Positions 32,729 through 41,539 of a DNA stretch of 64,000 bases are shown here, one piece after another. The notes beneath the pieces were generated by a model. It saw only the letters and a list, made by a program, of their open reading frames with translations, did no database searches and was not told where the DNA came from. Position 1 is the stretch's first letter, and each line of letters opens with the position of its first letter. Source of the stretch: Phymatolithon calcareum (taxonomy: Eukaryota; Rhodophyta; Florideophyceae; Hapalidiales); contig OZ345360.1 of assembly GCA_977006965.1 (NCBI GenBank), positions 2,232,001 through 2,296,000 of the forward strand. Direction: 5' to 3'. The position numbers were made by a program, and so were the translations under genes.

Positions 32729-33333
32729 TATGGTCTTGGGAAAAGAACAACAGGCGACAAGAGAATCCTCAGACGCAACTCTTTCGTGTTTCCGATGACT
32801 GGAACGATCTTAGAGTGAGGATATTATTTGCAGAGCAGCTCAAGTAAAGGTAGGGGCTGGTCTTGAACTTAATGATTCAATTCGCACGCAATGCTCTGTA
32901 GTTTCCAAAAGATACGGGAAGGATAGAGCGAGTATGCCGGCCATGGATAAACTACAAACTACAGTCGTTCAAAAAAATCATATCGAAATTTGAAATTTTG
33001 AAAAAACTCATTCGAGAAAGCCGCTCTTTTGATCCATTGCAGAGGTTATCGTTTACGGACGAGCATTGTGCCAATCTGAATCTCTGACCGAAAAGGCCGT
33101 TACATACCAATTCTAACAATTTCCCATCGGAGATTTTCCTGAGCCTCCGAAAACCAGAAACGAATCTGCGGTACAACTTTTCCACCTTCGTGCTCATTCG
33201 ACTTGCGCTATCTGCGAATTCTATGTTTGAATGTTAATCTGGGCGGACGCTGTTCCTTTTCTTTCCCCATCTGCAGCAGAAACAAAGTAGACGAGCCGTA
33301 TCTCTCTCGTTTTCTGCGAAGGCTCGTGCAACG
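32729..33333. other. intergenic between the small gene and CAP-H2
   Basis: 600-bp divergent intergenic region. No repeat or RNA gene seen. Confidence 0.4.
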
Positions 33334-35514
33334 ATGGCACTGGCTAAAAAACAAACACAAGAAATCCAAACACAGCAAACACAATCGCAGTCCCAAACTC
33401 AAGACACAGACATTGTTCTTGGGCACCAGAAAGGGAAATTTGACCATTTGCTGAAGCCCATCAAGAACATTGCGCTTAGCTGGGGAATTGACATCGCCGC
33501 CGAGCTCTCTAATTATGCAGCTAGCCTTGGAATTGCCCTGAATACTACCGACAGTGAAGGGCATCAAGTTGACTTCGCGGAGGCCGCTCTCTTGCTTCAA
33601 GGCTCGACCACAATCTACTGCCGAAAAATCGAGCATCTCTACAGGCTTGTTCTATCAGCTGTTGAAGTTGTAAATCAAGTGAAGTCTCGCCAACTTCGCC
33701 CTGCGACCGACGACACAGGCGATGGCGATGCTTCAGAAAACGATGACGACCCGTGCTGGATTTCTGATGAGCTCGACTTCCTGTCCCTTGACATTCCAAT
33801 GCTCGACGAAAAAAAAATCAACAGAAGAGAGCGCAATATCGGCACGTTTCAAAACGCTGGCAATGACTCCACACTCCTCGCTGAAATCCCGCATCTTCTG
33901 CGCACCCCAATGGGCTCTGAGGGCGCCGACGTTAACGGCAGCGAGACATTGCGTATGAACCTTGGTACGGTCGACGAGTCCGGCGCGTTGCTACTTCGCG
34001 GTGCAAAGGAGATGAACTTTGAGCTAGCTCCGAATGCAACGACGGGAACAGAGACCCTAAAAAATTCCGACTCTCCGTCCTCCGGGGCACATATCCCGCT
34101 TAGTTTCGAAGACGACGATTATGAAAATGCTCCAAGCCCGGAATTTATGCGAACTGGTGCATCGCCTCTGCCATTTAACATGGACGATAGCGTGCACAGC
34201 CTCGGTTTTGCAGCCGCACCGCCACCAGTCAAGACGGAGAAGCCATGGCTACTCGCTCAATCACCGGTTGTAAAGCGCGAGCGCGAACGTGTCGACCCCT
34301 TCCTTGAACTCGACCCTCATGATGATATGGGCATCCATGCTCGCCCCGTGCGCATGCGGAGCACTATAAGCAGGCCGCGACCGCCGAAAGAGTCTGAGGA
34401 TGTGAAACAATGTTGTCTTGCCGACGCAATTCTTGGGACGCTGCCTGCCAAGGGTTCTTCGAACCGATATGTGGCGTTCGGGGCGTTGCGTGAAACGGTG
34501 GCGAAGGTTGTCAAAAAGAGAATTGCCATGAAGCGCATGCGACCAGCGCTGGCTGTTGTCCGAATTGCTGACGAAATCCCAGACCTCGAGGCTGCAGAGG
34601 GCACTTGTGGAGGAGACGTGCATTGTGACACGCCACTGTTTGGGGCTGACGACGACGGGTATGGAAGCAATGCGGATGGATGTGCTGATTCTGAGCCATT
34701 GCTTAGTCTTGGGGGCGATCTTGAACTCACTTCTCTCGGGGAGGACCTCGGCCTTCCTGATTATAACAGGGGCATTCTGGGAACGGATCGATATTGGCAG
34801 GATGTTGTGGACGGATATCAAAGAGCGTGCAGACGGTACATGCAGGAAACAACGAACTTATGGGAGAAGCAGGTCGTGAATGCGGCTCTTGTCGAGCGAG
34901 TCGAAAAATGGAGGGAAAAAATTAGTCCTGCTCTGGAGTTAGAGGAGAAGCGCCCACCATACGATATCCAAGGATATGGAGACAACGTGTTGAATCGGAT
35001 TGTCGCATTGGATGTGACGGAAAAAAATAGTTATGCTATAGAGATGAAGACTGCTTTGCGGGCAACTGACCAGTTTGAAGTTTGTCGTATGTTTCTGGCG
35101 ACTCTCCAATTGGCGAACAACTATGACGTGGAAATATGTCCTGATGAAGACGACAGTGGAGAAAGGCTCTCTCCCAAGATTAAGTTGCTGGATTCAGCTC
35201 GTGTGATGGACGTTCGCCGCCCCCTACCGTCACCGGGTCAAGGGTCACAGCAAATTGTGGAATCGCTCACACAGGCATCGGGGGCCGCTAGCACACCACC
35301 GCGACGAAGTTTTGTAAGAGCGCCACTTGCGGATAAGACGCCAACTGTGCGCGATGAGAACATTCCGAATGTACTGCCTCCCGACATGGCGGCGAAGGAG
35401 TCCCTGCCCAGGGTACCGCGCAAGAGCATCAAGCGGAAGCGAGGGCGAGGAACAATGCCGGTCACCCCTGTGAGCAAGCGACGATCAATACGGACTCGGA
35501 CTTATCTTCGTTAA
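33334..35514 (+). CDS. NCAPH2: condensin II kleisin subunit CAP-H2
   Basis: Single exon, 726 residues. The N-terminal 110 residues match the CAP-H2 kleisin head that contacts SMC2: HLLKPIKNIALSWGIDIAAELSNY, then DFAEAALLLQGSTTIYCRKIEHLYRLV. The middle is long, acidic and poorly conserved. The C-terminal winged-helix part is suggested by PPYDIQGYGDNVLNRI and TDQFEVCRMFLATLQLANNYDVEI, as in the CnH2 C-terminal domain that binds SMC4. The last 60 residues are basic (KRKRGRGTM, KRRSIRTRTY). Known role: mitotic chromosome compaction and nuclear organisation. Identification rests mainly on the N-terminal motif, which is specific to this subunit and absent from CAP-H, RAD21 and REC8. Confidence 0.85.
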   Translation: MALAKKQTQEIQTQQTQSQSQTQDTDIVLGHQKGKFDHLLKPIKNIALSWGIDIAAELSNYAASLGIALNTTDSEGHQVDFAEAALLLQGSTTIYCRKIEHLYRLVLSAVEVVNQVKSRQLRPATDDTGDGDASENDDDPCWISDELDFLSLDIPMLDEKKINRRERNIGTFQNAGNDSTLLAEIPHLLRTPMGSEGADVNGSETLRMNLGTVDESGALLLRGAKEMNFELAPNATTGTETLKNSDSPSSGAHIPLSFEDDDYENAPSPEFMRTGASPLPFNMDDSVHSLGFAAAPPPVKTEKPWLLAQSPVVKRERERVDPFLELDPHDDMGIHARPVRMRSTISRPRPPKESEDVKQCCLADAILGTLPAKGSSNRYVAFGALRETVAKVVKKRIAMKRMRPALAVVRIADEIPDLEAAEGTCGGDVHCDTPLFGADDDGYGSNADGCADSEPLLSLGGDLELTSLGEDLGLPDYNRGILGTDRYWQDVVDGYQRACRRYMQETTNLWEKQVVNAALVERVEKWREKISPALELEEKRPPYDIQGYGDNVLNRIVALDVTEKNSYAIEMKTALRATDQFEVCRMFLATLQLANNYDVEICPDEDDSGERLSPKIKLLDSARVMDVRRPLPSPGQGSQQIVESLTQASGAASTPPRRSFVRAPLADKTPTVRDENIPNVLPPDMAAKESLPRVPRKSIKRKRGRGTMPVTPVSKRRSIRTRTYLR

Positions 35515-35939
35515 GGGTGTATTTTTACGTTTTTGTAATAGAATAAGTGTAAAAAATGAGACATTGCCGGTGCTTCATGCCCTTGCGCAGATGCACTACA
35601 CTTGCAGAACGTTCCTGTAACGATTTGGCAAGTCATCTACGAGTACGTCTAAAAAAACTTGAGATCCTAGAGTTACAAGTGAGCGACGCTTCTACTAAAG
35701 GTATTCGACCGTCATGCCGTTGCAACTCGCAAGTCCATTCAACAATGGAATCCCGGGAAAAGAAAACCAAACGACCGTTGGGTTTGCGAGGATTGAGGTA
35801 TCTCTTGTATACTCGATCGAGATTCAGCGCGAACAATCGGAGACGAGCACCTTCGCCAAGTTTGACTATCGATGCTGCGGCAGAAGCGCTTCCCAACAAA
35901 CTAAAGTCTGTGGTTTCGGAGCATGTTAGATTTGGGAAG
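35515..35939. other. convergent intergenic, CAP-H2 / TBP
   Basis: 425 bp between two convergent stop codons. It contains antisense frames only. Confidence 0.4.
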
Positions 35940-36698
35940 TTACGAGGAAGCGGTGGGCTTCTGGAAGAGCTGGAGCACAGGGTAAATGTTATCAAAAGCA
36001 TCATAAATCTCCTTCCGGACCTTAGCGCCAGTGAGCACGACTTTGCCCGATACAAAAATGAGTAGCACAATTTTCGGTTTCATCATGCGGTAAATGAGGC
36101 CGGGAAAGAGCTCAGGCTCATAGGAACAGAAATTGTTATGCGCGTGCGCAAGACCCTCAAGACGCACAGGGAAGAAGACGTCACACGACGCCACAATGTT
36201 TTGGACCGTAAACTCGGTGAATTTGGCCTTGTCGTACCCGAGCTTATATACGATCTTGGCGTACTTACGCGACGCGCGGGAAGACTCCTTCTCACTCTTG
36301 GCTCCCGTGACAACAATTTTGCCAGAGCTGAAGATGAGCGCAGTCGTCTTCGGATCACGAATGCGCATAATGACAGCGGCAAAACGCTTCGGGTTGTACT
36401 CGGCATTGCGCGCGCGCAAAGCAATCTTCTTCAGGTCCAAATGAACACCGAGGTTCGTCGTCGCCACAACGTTCTGGATCACAGGAACAATTCCATGACC
36501 TGACGCACCGCCGCTGCCCGAGGGGCTTGCCTCGGATGAGGCACCGGCCGCCGCGGAAGCCGCTGCGCCACTGGCGGAGGGGGCGCCTTTCGAGGGCGCA
36601 CCGGGGGCAACCGGGGCCCCGACCGCGACCGCGATGGACGCCGGACCGGAGGGAGCTGGCGGTGCCCCCGACGGTGCCGCGTGGGCGGGTGCGAACAT
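35940..36698 (-). CDS. TBP: TATA-box binding protein
   Basis: Single exon, 252 residues. Residues 1-70 are Ala/Pro/Gly/Ser low-complexity; the rest is the bipartite saddle. Repeat 1: [60 protein letters not shown]. Repeat 2: [62 protein letters not shown]. The DNA-contacting phenylalanines and valines of both repeats are present. General initiation factor of Pol I, II and III. Repeat 1 has small departures ([14 protein letters not shown] for LDLKTIALHARN), but nothing that suggests loss of function. Confidence 0.97.
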   Translation of the reverse strand: MFAPAHAAPSGAPPAPSGPASIAVAVGAPVAPGAPSKGAPSASGAAASAAAGASSEASPSGSGGASGHGIVPVIQNVVATTNLGVHLDLKKIALRARNAEYNPKRFAAVIMRIRDPKTTALIFSSGKIVVTGAKSEKESSRASRKYAKIVYKLGYDKAKFTEFTVQNIVASCDVFFPVRLEGLAHAHNNFCSYEPELFPGLIYRMMKPKIVLLIFVSGKVVLTGAKVRKEIYDAFDNIYPVLQLFQKPTASS

Positions 36699-36740
36699 GA
36701 CGAACGAAGAGAAGGGGCGACTGGGGTGAGGAAGGCGCAG

Positions 36741-36748
36741 TATTTATA
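36741..36748 (-). promoter_or_regulatory. TATA box of the TBP gene
   Basis: On the minus strand CTATAAATA lies 43-50 bp upstream of the TBP ATG. Spacing implies a 5' leader of only about 15-20 nt. Confidence 0.6.
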
Positions 36749-37076
36749 GTGTTCGAGTTTGCTCCGCGCCCTCTCTGCCCAAGTCCTGTCGGCCAAGTGG
36801 ACTGGGGCTCGGGTATATGCGCCTCAGCGGTTGTGCGCTGGCGAGTCGGCGCACTATTCGTTCGTTCGTTCGTTCTTTCAGCTGGAGCTTTTTCATGGTC
36901 AAACATTTCAAAAATGGAAACTTCTAGGAAAGCTTGAAAAGTGTATGATACATTCACGATCGAGAGTAAAATTTCTTGCCGTCTTGATTGGTTACACTTG
37001 TGCTAATCTGATAACCAATGGGGTCCCACGTATATGAAATGCAAACAAGACGAGCATTCTGTACAGTATGATAGTA

Positions 37077-37128
37077 TACAGCAAACGCGATTGGAAGAGC
37101 CATGGCTCTTCCAATCGCGTTTGCTGTA
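37077..37128. repeat. perfect 52-bp palindrome
   Basis: Two uninterrupted 26-bp arms centred on CCATGG, without a spacer (arm start TACAGCAAACGCGATTGGAA). It lies in the divergent intergenic region between TBP and the SMP-C2 gene. No mismatch in 26 base pairs. Confidence 0.9.
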
Positions 37129-37413
37129 AGTTAACTTTGACGATTCAGTTTAAACTGATGAAGGTATGGGCCCGCGCTCTGTAATAGATCTTGACTTTAA
37201 TTGATTGGTTAGCTGACACTTCCTGTTTTTAACCAAATTCTACAGTATGATACCTGCATCACAGTCGTGTCTGAATCCTGGTTGTGAAACCAGCTGCACT
37301 GTAACCTGCCCTAATCTTCAGGGATTACTCACGCCTCGTCTGAACTCTTCAACAGCGAAGAACCGGCGTGTGTCGTCTATCTCGGACTTGATACGCTCTG
37401 CAATCGCTACATC

Positions 37414-38814
37414 ATGGATCGTGTCGTCGCAGGGGCACTTGCCGGGAATGGCGTTGAGAGTGTTCAGTTCCTCAACGAGCTTATCGCTCACCTGTGGCCG
37501 TACATTAACGTGGCCGCCTCCACCATGATCAAGGAAATTGTGGAACCTATGTTCGAAACCATGCTTCCTGGGCCGTTCAAGGCAACCACATTCAAGAAAA
37601 TCGATCTTGGAACCAAACCGATCCAGTTTGATCGCGTTGTCGTGGAAACTCGCACGAAAGATTCCATCAAGCTCGATCTCGATATGGATTGGAACGGGAA
37701 GAGCGACATCGAGCTCGACTGTCCTATTGTTGGGTGCGTTGGCGTCGAATCTGTCCAGCTTCGCGGTCGTCTCTCACTCATCATGCAGCCGCTAGTACCC
37801 GTCATGCCTGTCGTCAGCGCTATCCAGGCCGGCTTTATCAACCCTCCCCATTTCGAACTTGATTTCACTGGGTTTGCTAATATTGCTGACTCCGGATTAA
37901 TACGCTCTTCCATCCGCAAGATCATTAACCAGGTCATAGCCGGTCTGTTCGTCCTTCCGAACAGATTCCTAATCCCCATGAACCCGGCGAACGACTACTT
38001 TTCGACTTACATTCTTCCCCACGGATATTTGCGTCTCACCCTCGCTTCCGGGACTGGATTTAAAACTACCGGAAAGATCATCAAGGATGTTCCAGACGTG
38101 TTCGGCATGATTTCCCTCGGTGCAGAAACACCAATCAGATCCAAAACGAAGAATAACTCTAACGATCCGGTTTGGAATGAAGTGTTTGATTTCCTTCTCG
38201 CCGACAATGAGCAAATCATTAAGATTGACGTATGGGATGATGACGTGGCTGGCGACGACTATCTCGGTGTTGCAACCGTGTCGGTAGGAGACTTGCTCGC
38301 GGCCGGGAAAACAATTGAACGACCAATCGTTTTAGATAGCGAAGACACTGGAGCTCGCATCACAGTGTCTTGTCAGGTGCTCGAGTTCTCCAAGAATAAG
38401 ACCGACATCGATCTCGCCATCGCTGGTAAGCACAAAAAGGCGGGGCTGCTGTCAGTTGTCGTGGCAGGTGCCTGTAGTATTCCGGATGAGCCGGAGCTCA
38501 CGCCGAGTTGCAAGGTGACGGTCGGTGAGCAAGAATTCTTCACCCCTGTCGTGATGGAATGCCCTGGAATTGACCCGCGTCACCCGCAGTTCAGCACAAC
38601 TTTCAGGATTCCAATGACGATTGAGGATTTTAAGCAAGCACCGTCTGTGAAATTTGAGCTTATGAACAAGAAGACGAAAATGGGCGAGGGCACTGTAGAA
38701 TTCGAGGAGGTTGTGGATGCTGCCCAAATGAAGTTGCGCAAGAACTTCATCATGGAGAATGGGGCTACTCTTAAATGTGAGGTTGTTTTGTGCGCACTAA
38801 CGGCAGATAGCTAA
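37414..38814 (+). CDS. SMP-C2 domain protein (synaptotagmin/E-Syt-like lipid transfer)
   Basis: 466 residues, single visible exon. Residues 10-190 form an SMP domain: VQFLNELIAHLWPYINVAASTMIKEIVEPMFE, the usual YE..-like FDRVVVETRTKD, LSLIMQPLVPVMPVVSAIQ and a PHFELDF strand. A C2 domain follows at about 200-310 (GYLRLTLASGTGFK, NDPVWNEVFDFLL, IDVWDDDVAGDDYLG), and a second, weaker C2-like region from about 335. SMP-C2 proteins tether ER to other membranes and carry lipids; plant SYT and animal E-Syt have an N-terminal membrane anchor that this protein lacks. The frame is open back to 37315 without an ATG, so an upstream exon carrying the anchor is possible (an AG acceptor at 37319-37320). 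A decayed copy follows downstream. Confidence 0.78.
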   Translation: MDRVVAGALAGNGVESVQFLNELIAHLWPYINVAASTMIKEIVEPMFETMLPGPFKATTFKKIDLGTKPIQFDRVVVETRTKDSIKLDLDMDWNGKSDIELDCPIVGCVGVESVQLRGRLSLIMQPLVPVMPVVSAIQAGFINPPHFELDFTGFANIADSGLIRSSIRKIINQVIAGLFVLPNRFLIPMNPANDYFSTYILPHGYLRLTLASGTGFKTTGKIIKDVPDVFGMISLGAETPIRSKTKNNSNDPVWNEVFDFLLADNEQIIKIDVWDDDVAGDDYLGVATVSVGDLLAAGKTIERPIVLDSEDTGARITVSCQVLEFSKNKTDIDLAIAGKHKKAGLLSVVVAGACSIPDEPELTPSCKVTVGEQEFFTPVVMECPGIDPRHPQFSTTFRIPMTIEDFKQAPSVKFELMNKKTKMGEGTVEFEEVVDAAQMKLRKNFIMENGATLKCEVVLCALTADS

Positions 38815-38989
38815 TTGCACACTGCAACATTCCTTTTTTGTTGTTGCAGATAATTTGGCGATCCTATTCCAGAGAGTGCAATTGCAGTAGCGTTTTCCTC
38901 ATAACTTGTACTCAAATAAACCAGGTAGCAAGAATCGTAATGTGGGAGTCAAGTGTCCGTTAAAGTTGCCCCTCTTCTCGTCTGTCCAA

Positions 38990-39770
38990 AGCTGGCATTT
39001 CAAATGGATGCGCGATTAGGTATGCAATGACGCTGCCAACAGCAGGAAAGTTCTTCTCGGATGGCGTCGAGAGCGTCCGGTACATGAACGAGCTCTAGGA
39101 GACGCCGCTGCCTCAACGATGATCCAAGAAACTACAAAACTTATGTTCGAGGTCATGCCGCAACACACCCAGTTCAATTCGACCACAGCGATGCCACAAA
39201 GAGAACCAACAATAGCTCCAACTCGACAGCCATTTTGAGCTTGATTGCTCCGTCGTGAGATCCATCCGTTAGCAATCCTTCACGATTCACGGACGCATTA
39301 ACCTGATATTACCGCCTGTTACCTTGCTTCCACCTGTCATCAGCGCAATACCGGTGGGATTGACTAACAGGCAGAAATGAACCTTGTACTCTCTAGATGG
39401 CCAATTATATTCTAAATTCTTCTCCACTTCTCTGCTCCATTCGCAAAATGGTCGACAGAGTTTTTGCAAGTCTTGTCGTCCTCCTCAACAGACTGTTAAC
39501 TAAAAGAACCCAGGGAATGATTTCTTTGAAACTCATGTTAATGTGTCTGCGACTTAATTCCCAGATACTGTCCCCCGTTAACGGGATTTGAAGTTTCGGG
39601 ACAGTAGATCAAGGATACTTTCGACAAATGTTGCATCGTTTCCACTGGCCGGGAAACACTCACAAAATCGAAGCGTGTGATCAATGATATTGACGCATCT
39701 TGGAACGAGCCCTTTGTTCGGCCTCTCTGATCAGGAACAGATCTTCAAATTCATCACATGCGACGGCTTA
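38990..39770 (+). pseudogene. decayed tandem copy of the SMP-C2 gene
   Basis: Scattered but collinear matches to the gene just upstream: GATGGCGTCGAGAGCGTCCG near 39061 (compare the VESVQFLNEL codons), CAACGATGATCCAAGAAACT near 39114 (STMIKEI), ACCTGTCATCAGCGCAATAC near 39332 (PVVSAIQ), CATTCGCAAAATGGTCGACA near 39438 (SIRKIINQ) and GCATCTTGGAACGAGCCCTT near 39693 (the D-P-V-W-N-E C2 motif). Stops and indels in every frame and no long ORF. It is a direct tandem duplicate that ends where the rDNA relic begins. Confidence 0.72.
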
Positions 39771-39910
39771 GGAATTACGACACCGGCGCGTGCAGATAAT
39801 GGCACAGAGGTTAAATTTCTCAGACAACAATTAACACGACTAATGCGGACTGCTCACAGTTAACGTGGGAAATGCAGATGGTATCCTCAATGAGACTGAG
39901 CGGCGAGCTT

Positions 39911-40035
39911 CCCGTCGCTTCTACCTAATGACTGGTCCGGTGAGGCTTTGGGATTGCTATGGAGTGAGTGTTTCGCTCGTTCTGCGGCGAGAACTCAGTC
40001 GAACCTTATTTAGAGGAAGGAGAAATCGTAACAAA

Positions 40036-40067
<32 letters not shown>
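39911..40067 (+). pseudogene. 18S rRNA 3'-end fragment
   Basis: Recognisable 3' end of 18S rRNA: CCCGTCGCTTCTACC, TGGTCCGGTGAGGCTTTGGG, TTTAGAGGAAGGAG and the terminal GTAGGTGAACCTGCGGAAGG followed by ATCATT. At universally conserved positions it shows G-to-A changes (ATCGTAACAAAGTTTCC where GTCGTAACAAGGTTTCC is expected). Nothing of the remaining 1.6 kb of 18S is attached. Confidence 0.88.
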
Positions 40068-40224
40068 CATGTCTGTGAGTGGAACTCAGTTCTAACTATC
40101 ATTATTACCCCCGGTATCTTCTTTTTTATTAGCAGGAGTTTAACTGGGGCCCTGGTAGAGGTCAGGGATTCTGGGAGTGAGGGAAACTCTTCTCTATGCT
40201 GTGTTGACTGAAAACAACCAAAAA

Positions 40225-40385
40225 AAGTTCAAATCTAATTAACCCATGAAGGGGGTTGTCTTAGCTTCCACATCGATGAAGAACGTAGCAAAATGCGATC
40301 TGTTGCCATAATTCGTGAGTCATTGAATCTTTGAACGCAAGTGGCGCTCGAGGGCTCTCATCCTCCAGGGCACGCAATTCCATGC
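40225..40385 (+). pseudogene. 5.8S rRNA copy, degenerate
   Basis: ATCGATGAAGAACGTAGCAA, AATGCGATCTG, TGAGTCATTGAATCTTTGAA and CGCAAGTGGCGCTC follow the universal 5.8S order after an ITS1-like spacer (40068-40224). Conserved GCAGCGAAATGCG is changed to GTAGCAAAATGCG (transitions), and part of the GTGAATTGCAGAATTC block is altered or lost. It looks like a non-functional copy. Confidence 0.82.
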
Positions 40386-40453
40386 GACATACGCACACTG
40401 ACCTCTCATGGCTGTCCGACTACAATTCTCCCATGGTGATTTTCACCTCGGTC

Positions 40454-40558
40454 TGTTCCCGCTTCGCTCGCCGCTACTGAGGGAATCCTAGTTAGTTTCT
40501 TTCCTCCGCTTAATAATACGGTTAAATTCAGCTGGTGGTCTCGTCTGATTTGAGATCC
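40454..40558 (-). pseudogene. 28S rRNA 5'-end fragment, inverted
   Basis: The plus strand reads TTCCCGCTTCGCTCGCCGCT...GGGAATCCTAGTTAGTTTCT...CCTCCGCTTAATAAT..., which is the reverse complement of the first ~100 nt of 28S rRNA (GACCTC-AAATCAGACGAG ... AAGCGGAGG ... GGCGAGCGAAGCGGGAA). The orientation is opposite to the adjoining 18S-5.8S segment, so the unit has been rearranged. Confidence 0.85.
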
Positions 40559-41539
40559 AAAAACTTGTTGCTTCACTCATCCTAAGTGCGCACACCCCAG
40601 CACGACTAACCACCCAATTTGATATAGGGAACTGCGGCTGTTCAGAGGTATATTACTTCACAGCAGATTTCTCAACCACACCTCTGGAGTACGTACAGGA
40701 GGACGCCAGTAGCAAGGAGGACGGAGCGAATCCATCAACCCTTCACGCCATAATGGGCAACTCCAGTAGCAAGAGGGGACAGAGCAAATCCATCAACCTC
40801 TCGCCACCAGAGTCACACCAAAATAGACATAACCGGAATCGACCAATCCAGCAGCAAAGAGGACAGATCGAATCGATCAACCCCTCGACGCCAGAATGGA
40901 ATCCAAGCAGATAGGCTACTCACGCACATTCATACGTCCTAAGGGCACATACCCCAGCACGACTAACCACCCAAATAGACATAGGAAACCATATCGGCGA
41001 TGCAACTCACACGGTTCCTATTCTCATCGAGCTTCCTGGGCCTCAGCCGAGAGCACCGACATTCAATACAGCATGCAGACTACCAAAGATGACTGAGCTG
41101 ACCCATGATTTTTGTCAATTAATTTGGAGACGGAAACACGAAAAGCAGTTGTGGAGCTAGAGTCTGTGAACAAATTGAATGGGCGGGATTGACTTTGCGG
41201 AAAATTGCGTAATGGAGAGGAGCGTCATTCTCAAAGACCAGCAGGTGCAGAGCTCGACTCACCTAGATATTTGGACTCGCGCCCTTAGAACAGCTTGTAG
41301 CAGAGGCAATAAGTGTGTTCCAGTTGCTAGTTTCTGCGGATGTACTGCAATAGCGTACCCAGGAAAATGCGGAAAACAGACAGTTCGATGAGCAGATGTG
41401 CAAGAAAGTGCACATACTTTACTGTACAACCTATAATCATTTCGACGACGAGGAGGAAAAACAATTCATCGAGCCCGAAAAACAAAAACTCTTGACTCGG
41501 AAACGCTTTCCGTCAAAAATCGTGCAGCACTCTTCGGCT
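40559..41539. repeat. short repeats beside the rDNA relic, otherwise gene-free
   Basis: CCCCAGCACGACTAACCACC occurs at about 40597 and again at about 40951. Between them a unit of the form CCAGTAGCAA(G)AGG-GA-AGA-C-AATC-ATCAACC appears three times (about 40705, 40760 and 40845) with 10-15 percent divergence. The rest, to the kinase stop codon, has no gene. Confidence 0.55.
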
